DNA of 41,389 nucleotides. It comes from Phycisphaerales bacterium (GTDB lineage Bacteria; Planctomycetota; Phycisphaerae; Phycisphaerales; SM1A02). The notes below the pieces were generated by a model. It was not told where the DNA came from. It was given only the letters and a program-made list of their open reading frames with translations, and ran no database searches. Below are positions 15,320-24,071 of this stretch, one piece after another (position 1 is the first letter of the stretch; the number at the start of each line of letters is the position of its first letter). The DNA is taken from positions 1 to 41,389 of the forward strand of contig JASMLG010000064.1 in the NCBI GenBank assembly GCA_030748805.1, written 5' to 3'. A program made the translations under genes and the position numbers.

Positions 15320-16891
15320 ATGATTGCAAGCATTTGGATTGAATTAGGAATCGGAGTTGGAAGTTTAATTGTCGGTGTAGCTATTGGGTGGTTTTTGCTA
15401 CGTTCGATTACCGGTGGGACAATTCGCCTTGCAAAACGCGAAGCTGAACAAATATTGAATTCGGCTCAAAAAGAAGGGGAAGCGATTAAGCAAAAGATAG
15501 AATTGGAAGCTGAACGGGAATCAAAACAGCGCCTAAAACAAATTGAATCTGATGTATCTGAATCACAAAAAGAAATTAAACAAGATCAAGCTCGTCTTGT
15601 GAAACGTGAAGAGGGACTAGAGAAGATGATGAATCAGTTATCTGAGCGTCAAGAAAAACTAGATGTTCTTCGTACAGATATTGATAAACAAACTGAATCA
15701 CTCGAATGCGAAAAAGAGGCATTCGCAAGTGAGCGAATTACATTGAGACAACGACTTGAAGAGGTCTCGGGGATGTCTACAGAACAAGCAAAAAATCATA
15801 TTTTAGATGAGGTTCGTCATGACTCAGAGCATGAGGCAAACGAATTGATGCAGCAAATTCTCGATGAGGCATCTGAAAAAGCTAGAGGTAAAAGTAGAGA
15901 AATTACTTTGCAGGCTATTCAGAGATACGCAGCCGAACACGTTGCAGAATCAACAGTTCGGGCAGTTAGAATCCCATCAGATGATATGAAGGGTAGAGTG
16001 ATAGGGCGTGAAGGAAGAAATATTCGAGCACTTGAACAAGCAACTGGCGTTGATATTTTGATTGACGATACTCCTGGAATTATTTCTGTTTCATGTTTCG
16101 ATCCAATTAGAAGGGCGATTGCAGGAAAAGCATTAGAGAAATTGGTCTCAGATGGTAGAGTTCATCCTTCACGAATTGAGGAAGTTGTAGAATCAATCAA
16201 GACAGAGGTGCATGAAAAAATAGTAAAAGCAGGCAACGATGCCGTTATGGAGACAAACATTCGGGGTCTACACCCAAAAATTGTAGAAGCAGCTGGAAAG
16301 ATGCATTTCAGAACAAGTTATGGACAAAATGTTTTGCGTCATTCAGTAGAAGTAGCATTTTTGTGTCAGGTAATAGCAGATGAACTTGGCCTTGATGGAG
16401 AATTGGCTAGACGATGCGGCTTTTTGCATGACATTGGCAAATCGATGGATCATGAAATTGAGGGTACGCACCCCCAAATTGGAATGGATTTCTGCCGCAA
16501 GTTTGGCGAAAAAGCTGAAGCAGTTCTCAACGCTATCGCAGGACATCATGGCGACATTCCCGCCACTACACCATATACACCAATTGTTATGGCTGCAGAT
16601 GCAATTAGTAGTGCGAGACCTGGTGCAAGACGTGAATCCATGGAAATGTATGTGAAGCGACTCGAACAATTAGAATCGCTTGCAAAAGAGCAAAAGGGTG
16701 TTTCTGAGTCACATGCTATTCAAGCAGGACGAGAAGTTCGTGTTATTGTGGATGCAAAATCAGTTTCTGATGGTGAGGCCTTTGCAATGTCTAAACGAAT
16801 TGCTGCTCGAATAGAAGAGGAAATGACATTTCCTGGAGAAATCAAAGTAACAGTATTAAGAGAAATTAGAGCAGAAGCAATTGCTCATTAA
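15320..16891 (+). CDS. rny: Ribonuclease Y
   Basis: A 523-residue membrane-anchored endoribonuclease that starts mRNA decay. Domains in order: an N-terminal transmembrane helix (residues about 5-27); a long coiled coil (about 35-190) rich in Glu, Lys and Gln; a KH RNA-binding domain with GRVIGREGRNIRALE (225-239); and an HD domain with GFLHDIGKSMDHE (His370-Asp371) and HHGDIP. The length is standard for the family (about 520). No obvious ribosome site precedes the ATG; a small hairpin (CTGCA/TGCAG) sits just before it. It heads an operon with efp and ksgA (14 and 2 nt gaps). The long structured leader suggests self-control of its own mRNA (inferred). Confidence 0.94.
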   Translation: MIASIWIELGIGVGSLIVGVAIGWFLLRSITGGTIRLAKREAEQILNSAQKEGEAIKQKIELEAERESKQRLKQIESDVSESQKEIKQDQARLVKREEGLEKMMNQLSERQEKLDVLRTDIDKQTESLECEKEAFASERITLRQRLEEVSGMSTEQAKNHILDEVRHDSEHEANELMQQILDEASEKARGKSREITLQAIQRYAAEHVAESTVRAVRIPSDDMKGRVIGREGRNIRALEQATGVDILIDDTPGIISVSCFDPIRRAIAGKALEKLVSDGRVHPSRIEEVVESIKTEVHEKIVKAGNDAVMETNIRGLHPKIVEAAGKMHFRTSYGQNVLRHSVEVAFLCQVIADELGLDGELARRCGFLHDIGKSMDHEIEGTHPQIGMDFCRKFGEKAEAVLNAIAGHHGDIPATTPYTPIVMAADAISSARPGARRESMEMYVKRLEQLESLAKEQKGVSESHAIQAGREVRVIVDAKSVSDGEAFAMSKRIAARIEEEMTFPGEIKVTVLREIRAEAIAH

Positions 16892-16905
16892 TAAAGAGAA
16901 TTATT

Positions 16906-17481
16906 ATGCCAATCAAAGCTATAGAATTGAAACGTGGTCAAGCCCTGATCTATGATGGGAAGTTGCAGGTAGTAATTGATACAGAACACGTAAAACCTGG
17001 TAAAGGTCCAGCGTATGTTCAAGCTAAAATGAAAGCTATTGATACTGGCACTATTAAGGTTAATCGCATCAACTCATCAGATAAACTTGAGGACGTTAAT
17101 ATTGACAGGCGGCCAATGCAGTTTTTGTTCGACAAAAGCGGTCAAGGCAAAGGTCCATGGGTGTTTATGGACTATGAATCGTATGAACAACTTGAAATGG
17201 GTGATGATATTGTTGACAAGAATCAAAGTCAGTGGTTAAAGGATGGGTTAGAAGTGTTGGTTATGGTTTTTGACGACAATCCACTCGGAATAGAATTACC
17301 TGCATCTGTTGAATTAGCAATTACTGATACAACCAATCAGCCAAAAGCTGCAACAGCTACAAATCAATTGAAAGAAGCGACGGTTGAAACTGGAGCAAGG
17401 GTTAGAGTCCCTCCTTTTATTGAAGTTGGTCAAGTAGTAAAAATCAACTCTGAGAACGGCGAATACCTAGGAAAGGCATAG
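16906..17481 (+). CDS. efp: Translation elongation factor P
   Basis: A 191-residue, three-domain EF-P that relieves ribosome stalling at polyproline. Domain I ends in the loop VKPGKGPAYVQ, whose tip Lys33 is the residue modified in other bacteria (beta-lysylation in E. coli, 5-aminopentanol in B. subtilis); no modification enzyme lies in this window. Domain II includes DRRPMQFLFDKSG, and the C-terminal domain ends VPPFIEVGQVVKINSENGEY, the classical EF-P signature region. The hinge at about 145-160 is Thr/Ala/Gln rich and a few residues longer than in E. coli. It lies between rny and ksgA. Confidence 0.94.
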   Translation: MPIKAIELKRGQALIYDGKLQVVIDTEHVKPGKGPAYVQAKMKAIDTGTIKVNRINSSDKLEDVNIDRRPMQFLFDKSGQGKGPWVFMDYESYEQLEMGDDIVDKNQSQWLKDGLEVLVMVFDDNPLGIELPASVELAITDTTNQPKAATATNQLKEATVETGARVRVPPFIEVGQVVKINSENGEYLGKA

Positions 17482-17483
17482 CC

Positions 17484-18305
17484 CTGCAGTCGCTTAGTGA
17501 AATCAGAGCCATGCTTCAGGAGTATGGATTATCGCCACTGCATAAACTTGGTCAAAACTTTCTACATGATCACAATATTTTGAATAAGTTGGTTGATTTT
17601 TCGAAGGTTAATGAAGGTGACCTTGTTTTAGAGGTTGGACCAGGAACAGGAGGGCTTACAGAAGTATTACTTGAACGAGGTTGTAGAGTTATTGCATGTG
17701 AACTAGATAAAGGTTTGACAGAATTGTTGAAAGATAGATTTGGTAAATCAATCAATCTTGTTCATGGAGATGTACTATTTAGAAAACAACTTAATTCACA
17801 AGTTGTCGAAGAAATAGGAAGTCAGCAATGGAAATTAGTTGCCAATTTGCCTTATCAAATTGCAAGCCCACTGATTGTGGATGTGTTATCAAACCATCAT
17901 AATTGCCTTGGGTTATATATTACAATTCAGCATGAAGTCGCAATGCGGTTGATGGCTGAAGTAGATTCATCTGACTGGGGGGTGCTGTCTATTCTTGTTC
18001 AAAAGTTATCTAACGTTTCTCTAATTACTAAAGTTCCCAACACATGTTTTTGGCCACAACCCAAGATAACTAGTGCCTGTGTCGCCATTACACCAAAGAG
18101 CGATTCTAAGAAAAAATCCAACGAGGAGTTTAATAAGTTTGTAACTATGCTATTTTCTAAGAGAAGAAAGCAATTGGGTTCAATACTTGGTAGGGATATG
18201 GAATATCCAATAGGCATTCTTGAAAGTTCTCGCCCCTCAACTCTAACAATCGATCAACTTGAATCGTTGTATGAAGTTGTTAAAAATGCAACAAGTGAAA
18301 CTTAA
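17484..18305 (+). CDS. ksgA: 16S rRNA adenine dimethyltransferase
   Basis: RsmA/KsgA dimethylates A1518 and A1519 of 16S rRNA late in 30S assembly. A CTG start at 17484 (273 residues) is preferred over the first ATG at 17511 (264 residues): the extra nine codons give LQSLSEIRA, matching the family's usual SLSEIRALL lead-in, and AGGAAAGG lies 7 nt before the CTG, while the ATG has no ribosome site. Motifs: LGQNFLHDHNI, SAM motif LEVGPGTGGLTEVLL, CELD for ribose binding, and NLPYQIASPLI with the catalytic N-L-P-Y. It follows efp by 2 nt. Its last 26 nt overlap the convergent lptD end. Confidence 0.92.
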   Translation: MQSLSEIRAMLQEYGLSPLHKLGQNFLHDHNILNKLVDFSKVNEGDLVLEVGPGTGGLTEVLLERGCRVIACELDKGLTELLKDRFGKSINLVHGDVLFRKQLNSQVVEEIGSQQWKLVANLPYQIASPLIVDVLSNHHNCLGLYITIQHEVAMRLMAEVDSSDWGVLSILVQKLSNVSLITKVPNTCFWPQPKITSACVAITPKSDSKKKSNEEFNKFVTMLFSKRRKQLGSILGRDMEYPIGILESSRPSTLTIDQLESLYEVVKNATSET

Positions 18306-21198
18306 GACCAAACATGGTTTCGTCTTGTATTTCGTTGTAAGTTATTTGACCAATAAGATCGAATTCAGGGTAATGACGAGTTACTCCAAAGTGAAGCGAT
18401 TGCAAATCGTCAATGTTGAAGTTCCATGAAGGTGAGAAGTCAAGTGTATATCTCTTACCTAAATCGTATCTCACTCCAAGAGACAGAAATTGATCGTTTG
18501 TATTTCCAATTTCTCTATACTCGATATACGTTCTGATGTCTCGATCATGATCAAGTTCTGCTCCAACCGAACCTCTGGAATAAGTTCCGTCATCAAGGTT
18601 CCATGTACTGTTGCCAGTAAAGGCAATGCTGTCACTGAATTGCCATTTTCCATCAATTACAGCTGAATCTTCAAGGGATGAGTATTCAGGTCTCCAATTG
18701 AAAAACTGAGGGTTGTCATATCGTTGAGTTGCACCATCATTGGCGAATAGAACTGCAGCGTCAAAAGTTAACCAGTCGACTGAATACCATCTTCCTGGAC
18801 CACCCCGCCAAGTTTGAAGTCGATTCTTTACACCGAACCAAACTGCTGTTCCAGTCGAGATGTTGTCAAGCAATGCATCATATTGTGGAAGAGCTGCTGG
18901 ATTTATGTTGCTATCGGCATCCCACAGAGTTGCGTATGGTTCAACAATATGTCTGAGTCTATGTAAGTCAAGTAAATCATTGTCAACTCCATTGTATATT
19001 CTGCTGAATTGAGTTGATGCTCGGACGCCAATTGTTCTCATCCAATAATTTGAGTCGGGTTCTCTTATGTCATTATCGTTTCCGATTCCCCAAAAACCCT
19101 GAATACTCGTGAATGGGACTAACTTTACACTACCAATTTGTAAAGGCAATGTAAATTCATGCCTAGTGGTTAGTCTGTTTTGATAGTCCTGAGTTAAACC
19201 TCGTGTTACGAGTGGTGATTCAATTGGTGTATTATTTCCAATAACAGTCCCATCAGGAAATGCAAAAGCGGCTGCTCGTAATCCTAGACTATTAGGTGTA
19301 CCGCTTTGGAAAACCATTCTTTCTCTCATCAATCTAGTTTCACTCGACCAGTTAACTGCACCATCGAATATTGAGTCCGCGTATCTGTAGTAGCCAAGTT
19401 CTGGGGTTTTGTCCACTTTGTATTGACGAGAAGCGAGGAGCCAACTTGTGGATATGAATTGATTGATGTCACTAGAAGCAAGTGCAGTAAATGCTGAGTT
19501 TTTCTTTTGATATTTTGCGTAAATACTTGTCTCATATTCTCCATGGTTTTGATAATCATTTTGACGCCAAACAGACATGAAGGTTGGATCGCTTATGTAA
19601 CTTAACTGAGTTTGTAAGGTCCAATTCTGGTTTAATCTTGTTTCGTCCTTCCAGAATGTATAACCACGAGTTGAATTGGTTACTTCTTGCTCAATTCCAG
19701 AATAAGTTTTTTGAGTATTTGAGTCGGACATCAAATAGACATCTAGGAAACCCTCTGAGGAAGTGAATTTGTAATCGAAATCAAAACCAACACCAATACC
19801 TCGCTTTGTGTATCCATCTAGATGCATATCTGTTGACAATCCATCTGGTTTTTCTTTTCCAATCAAAGAGAAGAAGTCCCATTTTGTTTCAATAACGAAA
19901 CCTCGATTTTTTTTGTATCCCTGTTTGACGCGTCTAAGAGGTATATCGCCGGCTTCACCCTCATATTTTGGCCAATACATGATTGGCAATCCCCCTAATC
20001 GTAATGTGTTATCTTCGCTATTAACGTAGGTGTTCCCATCTTCATATTGAGTAATTGTCATTCGTTTAGAGCCAATAGAAAGGTCTGGTGTTTTAAACGA
20101 ACTAGTTGATGCTTGAACTCCCGTTGCAGTCCATTGATTAGCAGATATTTGTCTCATTTCATCCGCTCTGATAAACAAAGGGACTTGCCCGTCACGAATG
20201 TATGTTCTTAAAACCGATTCAAGCATGATTGCTTTTCCGGTTTCAAAGTCATAGTAGATTTGTGGAGCCCTTAAAAGATAATTCCCTTGATTAGCATTAA
20301 TTACTACATTTCCTTCGAGGTAAATCCCATTGATTGAATCCATCTTGATTCTACCTGAAGCGATATCTCGAATACTTCCAGGATTTAGGAAAATGACTCC
20401 GCGGGTGGATGTCATTTTCATATCATCAATTCCAGCAGTTGATTCCAATTCAAGATGTACCTGTCCAACAATAGTAACAGTGTTTTCGTCTTCTCCTGTT
20501 TTGAGTTCTACTTGATCAGCTGAGACAGAAACGAATCCGGAATCTGATCTGAGCCACTTCTTTGGATTTTCCAATTCTGGAACTGGTAAATAACCTTCTG
20601 CCTCCGTAGAATTGTTTGGTAATACAACTTGTGGATGAGTTGTTAAAGTGGGCTGAGATGTTTCAAGACCATAAATGTATCCAGCGAGTCTATTTTCTGC
20701 TTTCACAACGAATTGTTTATTGTCTTTTGGCTGGCCTTGTTTTAGCAACGCAACATTGAGCGAGACACTCCCAAGGGTGCTTCCAACAATAAGTAAATTT
20801 TCACCATTTGCTCCAAGTCCTCTTCGTCTTGTTGACTTTGAGAAGTTGGGAATGTAAACGGCAATTTGTGTAACAACACCAGCGTCTGTTGGCATTCGAT
20901 TTATCCATATAGCGGCGTTGTCACAATCGAAAGTGTAAGCTCCGATTTCAATTATTACATCTTTTTCAATTATTAATCGTTTTGTGTCGTCGACAGTCCA
21001 AGCACTCGCTTTTAAACCACTTATAGATATATCTGAAGCCCTAGGTCGAACAGGTAAAACAACTCCAGAAAGTCGATCACCCCTAATTGGTGCCTTGCTA
21101 AATTCTGGAGTTGCGGTTGCTGTGTAGCAAGTAAGAGTTAACGTTAAAAGTGTTATGAATAAACGTGTCACGTTGTTGGAATGATACCCTGCAATCAC
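18280..21198 (-). CDS. lptD: LptD/OstA-like outer-membrane LPS-assembly protein
   Basis: A 972-residue exported protein. After a signal peptide, residues about 225-370 form an LptA/OstA-like beta-jellyroll (DQVELKTGEDENTVTIVG, then GIYLEGNVVINANQGNYLL). Residues about 400-972 look like a beta-barrel of alternating aromatic and polar strands, ending in Phe (GLKFHLLHF), as outer-membrane proteins do. It would insert lipopolysaccharide or a similar glycolipid into the outer leaflet. Only two Cys exist (one in the signal peptide, one near residue 92), so the E. coli LptD disulphides are absent. The start is uncertain: GTG at 21198 or GTG at 21171, neither with a ribosome site. Last gene of ribH-nusB-ftsY-lptD. 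Confidence 0.78.
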   Translation of the reverse strand: MIAGYHSNNVTRLFITLLTLTLTCYTATATPEFSKAPIRGDRLSGVVLPVRPRASDISISGLKASAWTVDDTKRLIIEKDVIIEIGAYTFDCDNAAIWINRMPTDAGVVTQIAVYIPNFSKSTRRRGLGANGENLLIVGSTLGSVSLNVALLKQGQPKDNKQFVVKAENRLAGYIYGLETSQPTLTTHPQVVLPNNSTEAEGYLPVPELENPKKWLRSDSGFVSVSADQVELKTGEDENTVTIVGQVHLELESTAGIDDMKMTSTRGVIFLNPGSIRDIASGRIKMDSINGIYLEGNVVINANQGNYLLRAPQIYYDFETGKAIMLESVLRTYIRDGQVPLFIRADEMRQISANQWTATGVQASTSSFKTPDLSIGSKRMTITQYEDGNTYVNSEDNTLRLGGLPIMYWPKYEGEAGDIPLRRVKQGYKKNRGFVIETKWDFFSLIGKEKPDGLSTDMHLDGYTKRGIGVGFDFDYKFTSSEGFLDVYLMSDSNTQKTYSGIEQEVTNSTRGYTFWKDETRLNQNWTLQTQLSYISDPTFMSVWRQNDYQNHGEYETSIYAKYQKKNSAFTALASSDINQFISTSWLLASRQYKVDKTPELGYYRYADSIFDGAVNWSSETRLMRERMVFQSGTPNSLGLRAAAFAFPDGTVIGNNTPIESPLVTRGLTQDYQNRLTTRHEFTLPLQIGSVKLVPFTSIQGFWGIGNDNDIREPDSNYWMRTIGVRASTQFSRIYNGVDNDLLDLHRLRHIVEPYATLWDADSNINPAALPQYDALLDNISTGTAVWFGVKNRLQTWRGGPGRWYSVDWLTFDAAVLFANDGATQRYDNPQFFNWRPEYSSLEDSAVIDGKWQFSDSIAFTGNSTWNLDDGTYSRGSVGAELDHDRDIRTYIEYREIGNTNDQFLSLGVRYDLGKRYTLDFSPSWNFNIDDLQSLHFGVTRHYPEFDLIGQITYNEIQDETMFGLKFHLLHF

Positions 21199-21207
21199 TT
21201 GAAATGG

Positions 21208-22131
21208 TTATTGAGCAATCTCAATCAATGCTTCAACAAAAGTATCAGGGTCAAACGGCACAACATCTTCTGGCTTCTCGCCAATTCCGATTAGTTTTAC
21301 AGGAATTCCAACCTCATCTTCTATGGCAAATACTATTCCCCCTCTTGCAGTTCCGTCGAGTTTTGCAAGAAAAATACCAGTGACATCCATTATCTCTGCA
21401 AATTTTTTCGCTTGAGCGAGAGTATTTTGCCCCTGAGTCGCATCTAATACCAACAGAACTTCGTGAGGAGAGCCATCAATTTTTTTTGTTGTTACATCCT
21501 TGATCTTCTCAAGTTGCCTCATCAGTGGATCTTGTGTGTGTAGCCGGCCGGCAGTATCAATTAATAAGACATCAGAATTTCTCGAAATTGCAGAGTTTGC
21601 GGCATCGAAAGTTACTGCAGCGGGGTCGGAACCTTGTTCGCCCTTAACGATATCTATGTCCAAACGATTTGCCCAAGTGGTAAGTTGTGAAACTGCTCCA
21701 GCTCGGAATGTATCTGCTGCTGCTAGAAGAACAGATTTGCCGTCTTCTTTTAGAGCGAGAGCGATTTTTGCAACACTTGTGGTCTTGCCAACACCGTTTA
21801 CGCCCACAACTAGAATCGCTGTAGGAGGTGTTTCAGCAGTCGCGATAGTTCTATCCTTACCTTCAAGTCGAGTAACCAGATGTTCATGTAGTAACTCGAT
21901 TATGTTATTTGATTTGAGTGCACCTTTCGAAACAGCATCTCTTAAATCATTGACAATTACATCTGTTGTTGTAACTCCAACATCAGAAGAAAGCAATAAA
22001 TGTTCTAGTTCATTAATTGTTTGGGCATCGATGGTTCTTCCACGCATTGCTGCAAGAGGAGAAGCCATTACAGAGCGAGTTTTTGTTAAACCCCCACGTA
22101 ACGCACTTATTGTTGCACGAAACAGTCCCAT
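21208..22131 (-). CDS. ftsY: Signal recognition particle receptor FtsY
   Basis: A 307-residue SRP GTPase that docks ribosome-nascent chains to the Sec translocon. The helical N domain (about 1-95) is followed by the G domain with P-loop GVNGVGKTTSV (from 110), insertion box with AADTFRAGAVSQL, DTAGRLHTQDPLM (192-204) and the guanine motif LAKLDGTARGGI. The C-terminal IGIGEKPEDVVPFDPDTFV is specific to FtsY rather than Ffh. It lacks the acidic A domain of E. coli FtsY, as many bacteria do. Its ATG overlaps the nusB stop by one base, so it is coupled to nusB; lptD follows 9 nt later. Confidence 0.95.
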   Translation of the reverse strand: MGLFRATISALRGGLTKTRSVMASPLAAMRGRTIDAQTINELEHLLLSSDVGVTTTDVIVNDLRDAVSKGALKSNNIIELLHEHLVTRLEGKDRTIATAETPPTAILVVGVNGVGKTTSVAKIALALKEDGKSVLLAAADTFRAGAVSQLTTWANRLDIDIVKGEQGSDPAAVTFDAANSAISRNSDVLLIDTAGRLHTQDPLMRQLEKIKDVTTKKIDGSPHEVLLVLDATQGQNTLAQAKKFAEIMDVTGIFLAKLDGTARGGIVFAIEDEVGIPVKLIGIGEKPEDVVPFDPDTFVEALIEIAQ

Positions 22132-22562
22132 TATGAATTGTCTTCCTTAGAAACATCAATTACATTTTGGTTAAGAAGTGAATCTAATACGCCATTTACG
22201 AACGAAGTTGAGTTTTCGGTAGAAAACTGTCTAGCAAGCTCGATCGCTTCATCAATTGCAACTTTTGGAGGTGTCATACCAGTAATAATCTCAAATCTTG
22301 CTAGCCGCAATATATTTCGGTCGATAAGTGGTTGCCTATGAATTGGCCATTCGGGAGTTAGTGATTCTATCTGTTCGTCAGAAGATAATTTGTCTTCCCA
22401 TATTTCTTTAGCCAATGAGTATGTCTTTGATTGTGGCATGTTCGTATAGGAATTTTCCTCATCGAAAATGTCATCAGTGATTTGTGCGTTGTCTTCATTT
22501 CCCGAATCGAACTGACAGAGAAGTTGCAAAATATGTTGCCTGAACAACCGACTACCTTTCAT
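22131..22562 (-). CDS. nusB: Transcription antitermination factor NusB
   Basis: A 143-residue helical RNA-binding protein that, with NusE/S10, binds boxA of rRNA leaders. Typical features are the N-terminal RLFRQHILQLLCQFD and the C-terminal PPKVAIDEAIELARQFSTE followed by SFVNGVLDSLL. A stretch of about 25 residues (22-47) is acidic and variable. It sits 2 nt after ribH and overlaps ftsY by one base. The ribH-nusB pairing is a very common bacterial arrangement and supports both calls. Confidence 0.93.
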   Translation of the reverse strand: MKGSRLFRQHILQLLCQFDSGNEDNAQITDDIFDEENSYTNMPQSKTYSLAKEIWEDKLSSDEQIESLTPEWPIHRQPLIDRNILRLARFEIITGMTPPKVAIDEAIELARQFSTENSTSFVNGVLDSLLNQNVIDVSKEDNS

Positions 22563-22564
22563 AG

Positions 22565-23032
22565 TTAGTGTCGCCCCTTGAGTTCAACTGCTGTTGCAAT
22601 TGCTGCGTTCATTGCTTCTGTCCCTTTGTTTCCGTAAGTTCCACCCGCTCGTTCATTTGCTTGTTCGATGTTTTGACACGTAAGTATTCCCATCGATATT
22701 GGATGTCCCCACTTAAGAGCGGTTTTCATTAGACCATTTGCAATTGCATTTCCTATAACCTGATCGTGAGTAGTTTCCCCAGTAATGATGCATCCTAGTG
22801 CAACAATTGCATCGCAGGAATTCTCATTCGCTATGACTTTTGCAATGATAGGAACTTCCCAAGCGCCTGCAGCTCGGATGATTTGGCAGTCATCTTTATT
22901 ACCTCCAGCAGCAGAAAAAGCACTCTGGGCACCTAAACAAAGATTGTCTGATATTTCCCCATGATAGGAACTCACGACAATTGTTACTTTAAGTCCACTA
23001 GCAGACACGTTATATGTGGTTTTTGAACGCAT
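22565..23032 (-). CDS. ribH: 6,7-dimethyl-8-ribityllumazine synthase
   Basis: A 155-residue enzyme for the penultimate step of riboflavin synthesis, normally assembling as pentamers or a 60-mer shell. The ATG at 23032 gives the family's usual length; a longer frame from 23098 would overlap the divergent ubiA-like start. Motifs: VTIVVSSYHGEIS (substrate loop), AWEVPIIAK (corresponding to G-A-x-E-x-P), and LGCIITGETTHDQV with the catalytic His89, then SMGILTCQNIEQA. No clear ribosome site. First gene of the ribH-nusB-ftsY-lptD operon. Confidence 0.94.
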   Translation of the reverse strand: MRSKTTYNVSASGLKVTIVVSSYHGEISDNLCLGAQSAFSAAGGNKDDCQIIRAAGAWEVPIIAKVIANENSCDAIVALGCIITGETTHDQVIGNAIANGLMKTALKWGHPISMGILTCQNIEQANERAGGTYGNKGTEAMNAAIATAVELKGRH

Positions 23033-23079
23033 TAGATTGCGTATGTTACGCGAGAGATGGCAACGTTGCCATGCATCGC

Positions 23080-23085
23080 TACGAT
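23080..23085 (+). promoter_or_regulatory. Candidate -10 of the UbiA-family gene (leaderless)
   Basis: TACGAT ends 6 nt before the ATG at 23092 and no ribosome site intervenes. It is only 4/6 to consensus, but the spacing is the same as that before pheA and carA. Confidence 0.3.
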
Positions 23086-23091
23086 GTACAT

Positions 23092-24063
23092 ATGTCACTA
23101 CCTGCTAGAAAGATGATTGCGGCTCTAAAACTGACTAGGTTTAGTATCGCAATTGGCGCAATTGCAGATATTTGGCTTGTATTAATTATTACAAAGTATG
23201 ATTCTGGCTACGTTGCAACAAGTGTTTACCAGATACCTTGGTTTCCAGCTTTGTTTGCTACGGCGGTTGTCGCAATTGGTCTTTGTGGTTTCGCTGCCAC
23301 CCTGAACGATACTGTAGACGCTAGACACGATGCTACTTTTCATCCAACTAGACCGATTCCAAGTGGCTGGATACCAATTGCTCAAGCAGTTGTCTTAATG
23401 GTTAGTTCATTGCTGCTGTCTCTGCTTGCGGCATCTTTTCTAGGCGCTTGGCCAGTTCGAATGGGATTGCTAACTGCAGCAGCGATTTTGTTCTATAACG
23501 TAGTTGGAAAACATGTTCCTGCTGTAGGTCTTGTGAGCGTTGGATTGATTTATGCCTCAAATATGTTGATTGCAAATATTGAATTGACTTTTACTCTACC
23601 AATTTTAATAGTAATGACACATGCGATGGTGTGTTCAATTGCTATGTACCACCTTGAGGATAAACGACCACGACTATCTACAAGAGGTTGGTTAGGAGTT
23701 TTCCTTGGCTGGATGTTCTGGGCAGTTGTTCTTTGCGGAGGTCCACTAGTTAAGAATGGAACGCTGTTACCTGATGGTATGAATGTATTTGCTTTACTTT
23801 GGCCACTTGCTGCAATTGCTGGATATGCAGTGACTATTCGATGGAAACTTGCGAGGGCAAGAACTCCACTTCTTGCAGCAGAGAAAATACGCAGATACGG
23901 TGCTTTGTGGGAATGCATCTATGCTGCTTCATGGCTATTTGCTCTTGGGCTTATTACACCCGGCATATTGATGTTTTCGTTTGCTTTAGCAAGTTTTGTA
24001 GTTGTTATGTTAGTCAAAGAAGCAACGGGAGCTACTGGAAAACCAATTTCTTGGCGTATATAG
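23092..24063 (+). CDS. UbiA-family prenyltransferase, membrane-bound
   Basis: A 323-residue protein with eight to nine hydrophobic helices. The first Asp-rich motif LNDTVDARHD (Asn72, Asp73, Asp76, Asp80) followed by HPTRPIPSG is the prenyl-diphosphate/Mg site of UbiA proteins (NDxxDxxxD). The second motif is represented by YHLEDKRPRLSTRGWLG near residue 188. UbiA enzymes attach isoprenoid chains to aromatic acceptors or related lipids (quinones, haem O, archaeal-type lipids, chlorophyll); the acceptor here is unknown. The ATG at 23092 was chosen because the hydrophobic protein begins there; upstream in-frame ATGs overlap ribH. It converges on ftsI with 8 nt between. Confidence 0.8.
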   Translation: MSLPARKMIAALKLTRFSIAIGAIADIWLVLIITKYDSGYVATSVYQIPWFPALFATAVVAIGLCGFAATLNDTVDARHDATFHPTRPIPSGWIPIAQAVVLMVSSLLLSLLAASFLGAWPVRMGLLTAAAILFYNVVGKHVPAVGLVSVGLIYASNMLIANIELTFTLPILIVMTHAMVCSIAMYHLEDKRPRLSTRGWLGVFLGWMFWAVVLCGGPLVKNGTLLPDGMNVFALLWPLAAIAGYAVTIRWKLARARTPLLAAEKIRRYGALWECIYAASWLFALGLITPGILMFSFALASFVVVMLVKEATGATGKPISWRI

Positions 24064-24071
24064 ATTTGGAA

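Noticed and set aside
21500..22150. 216-codon plus-strand frame
   Set aside because: It lies wholly antisense to ftsY, which has complete GTPase motifs; no ribosome site or family match.
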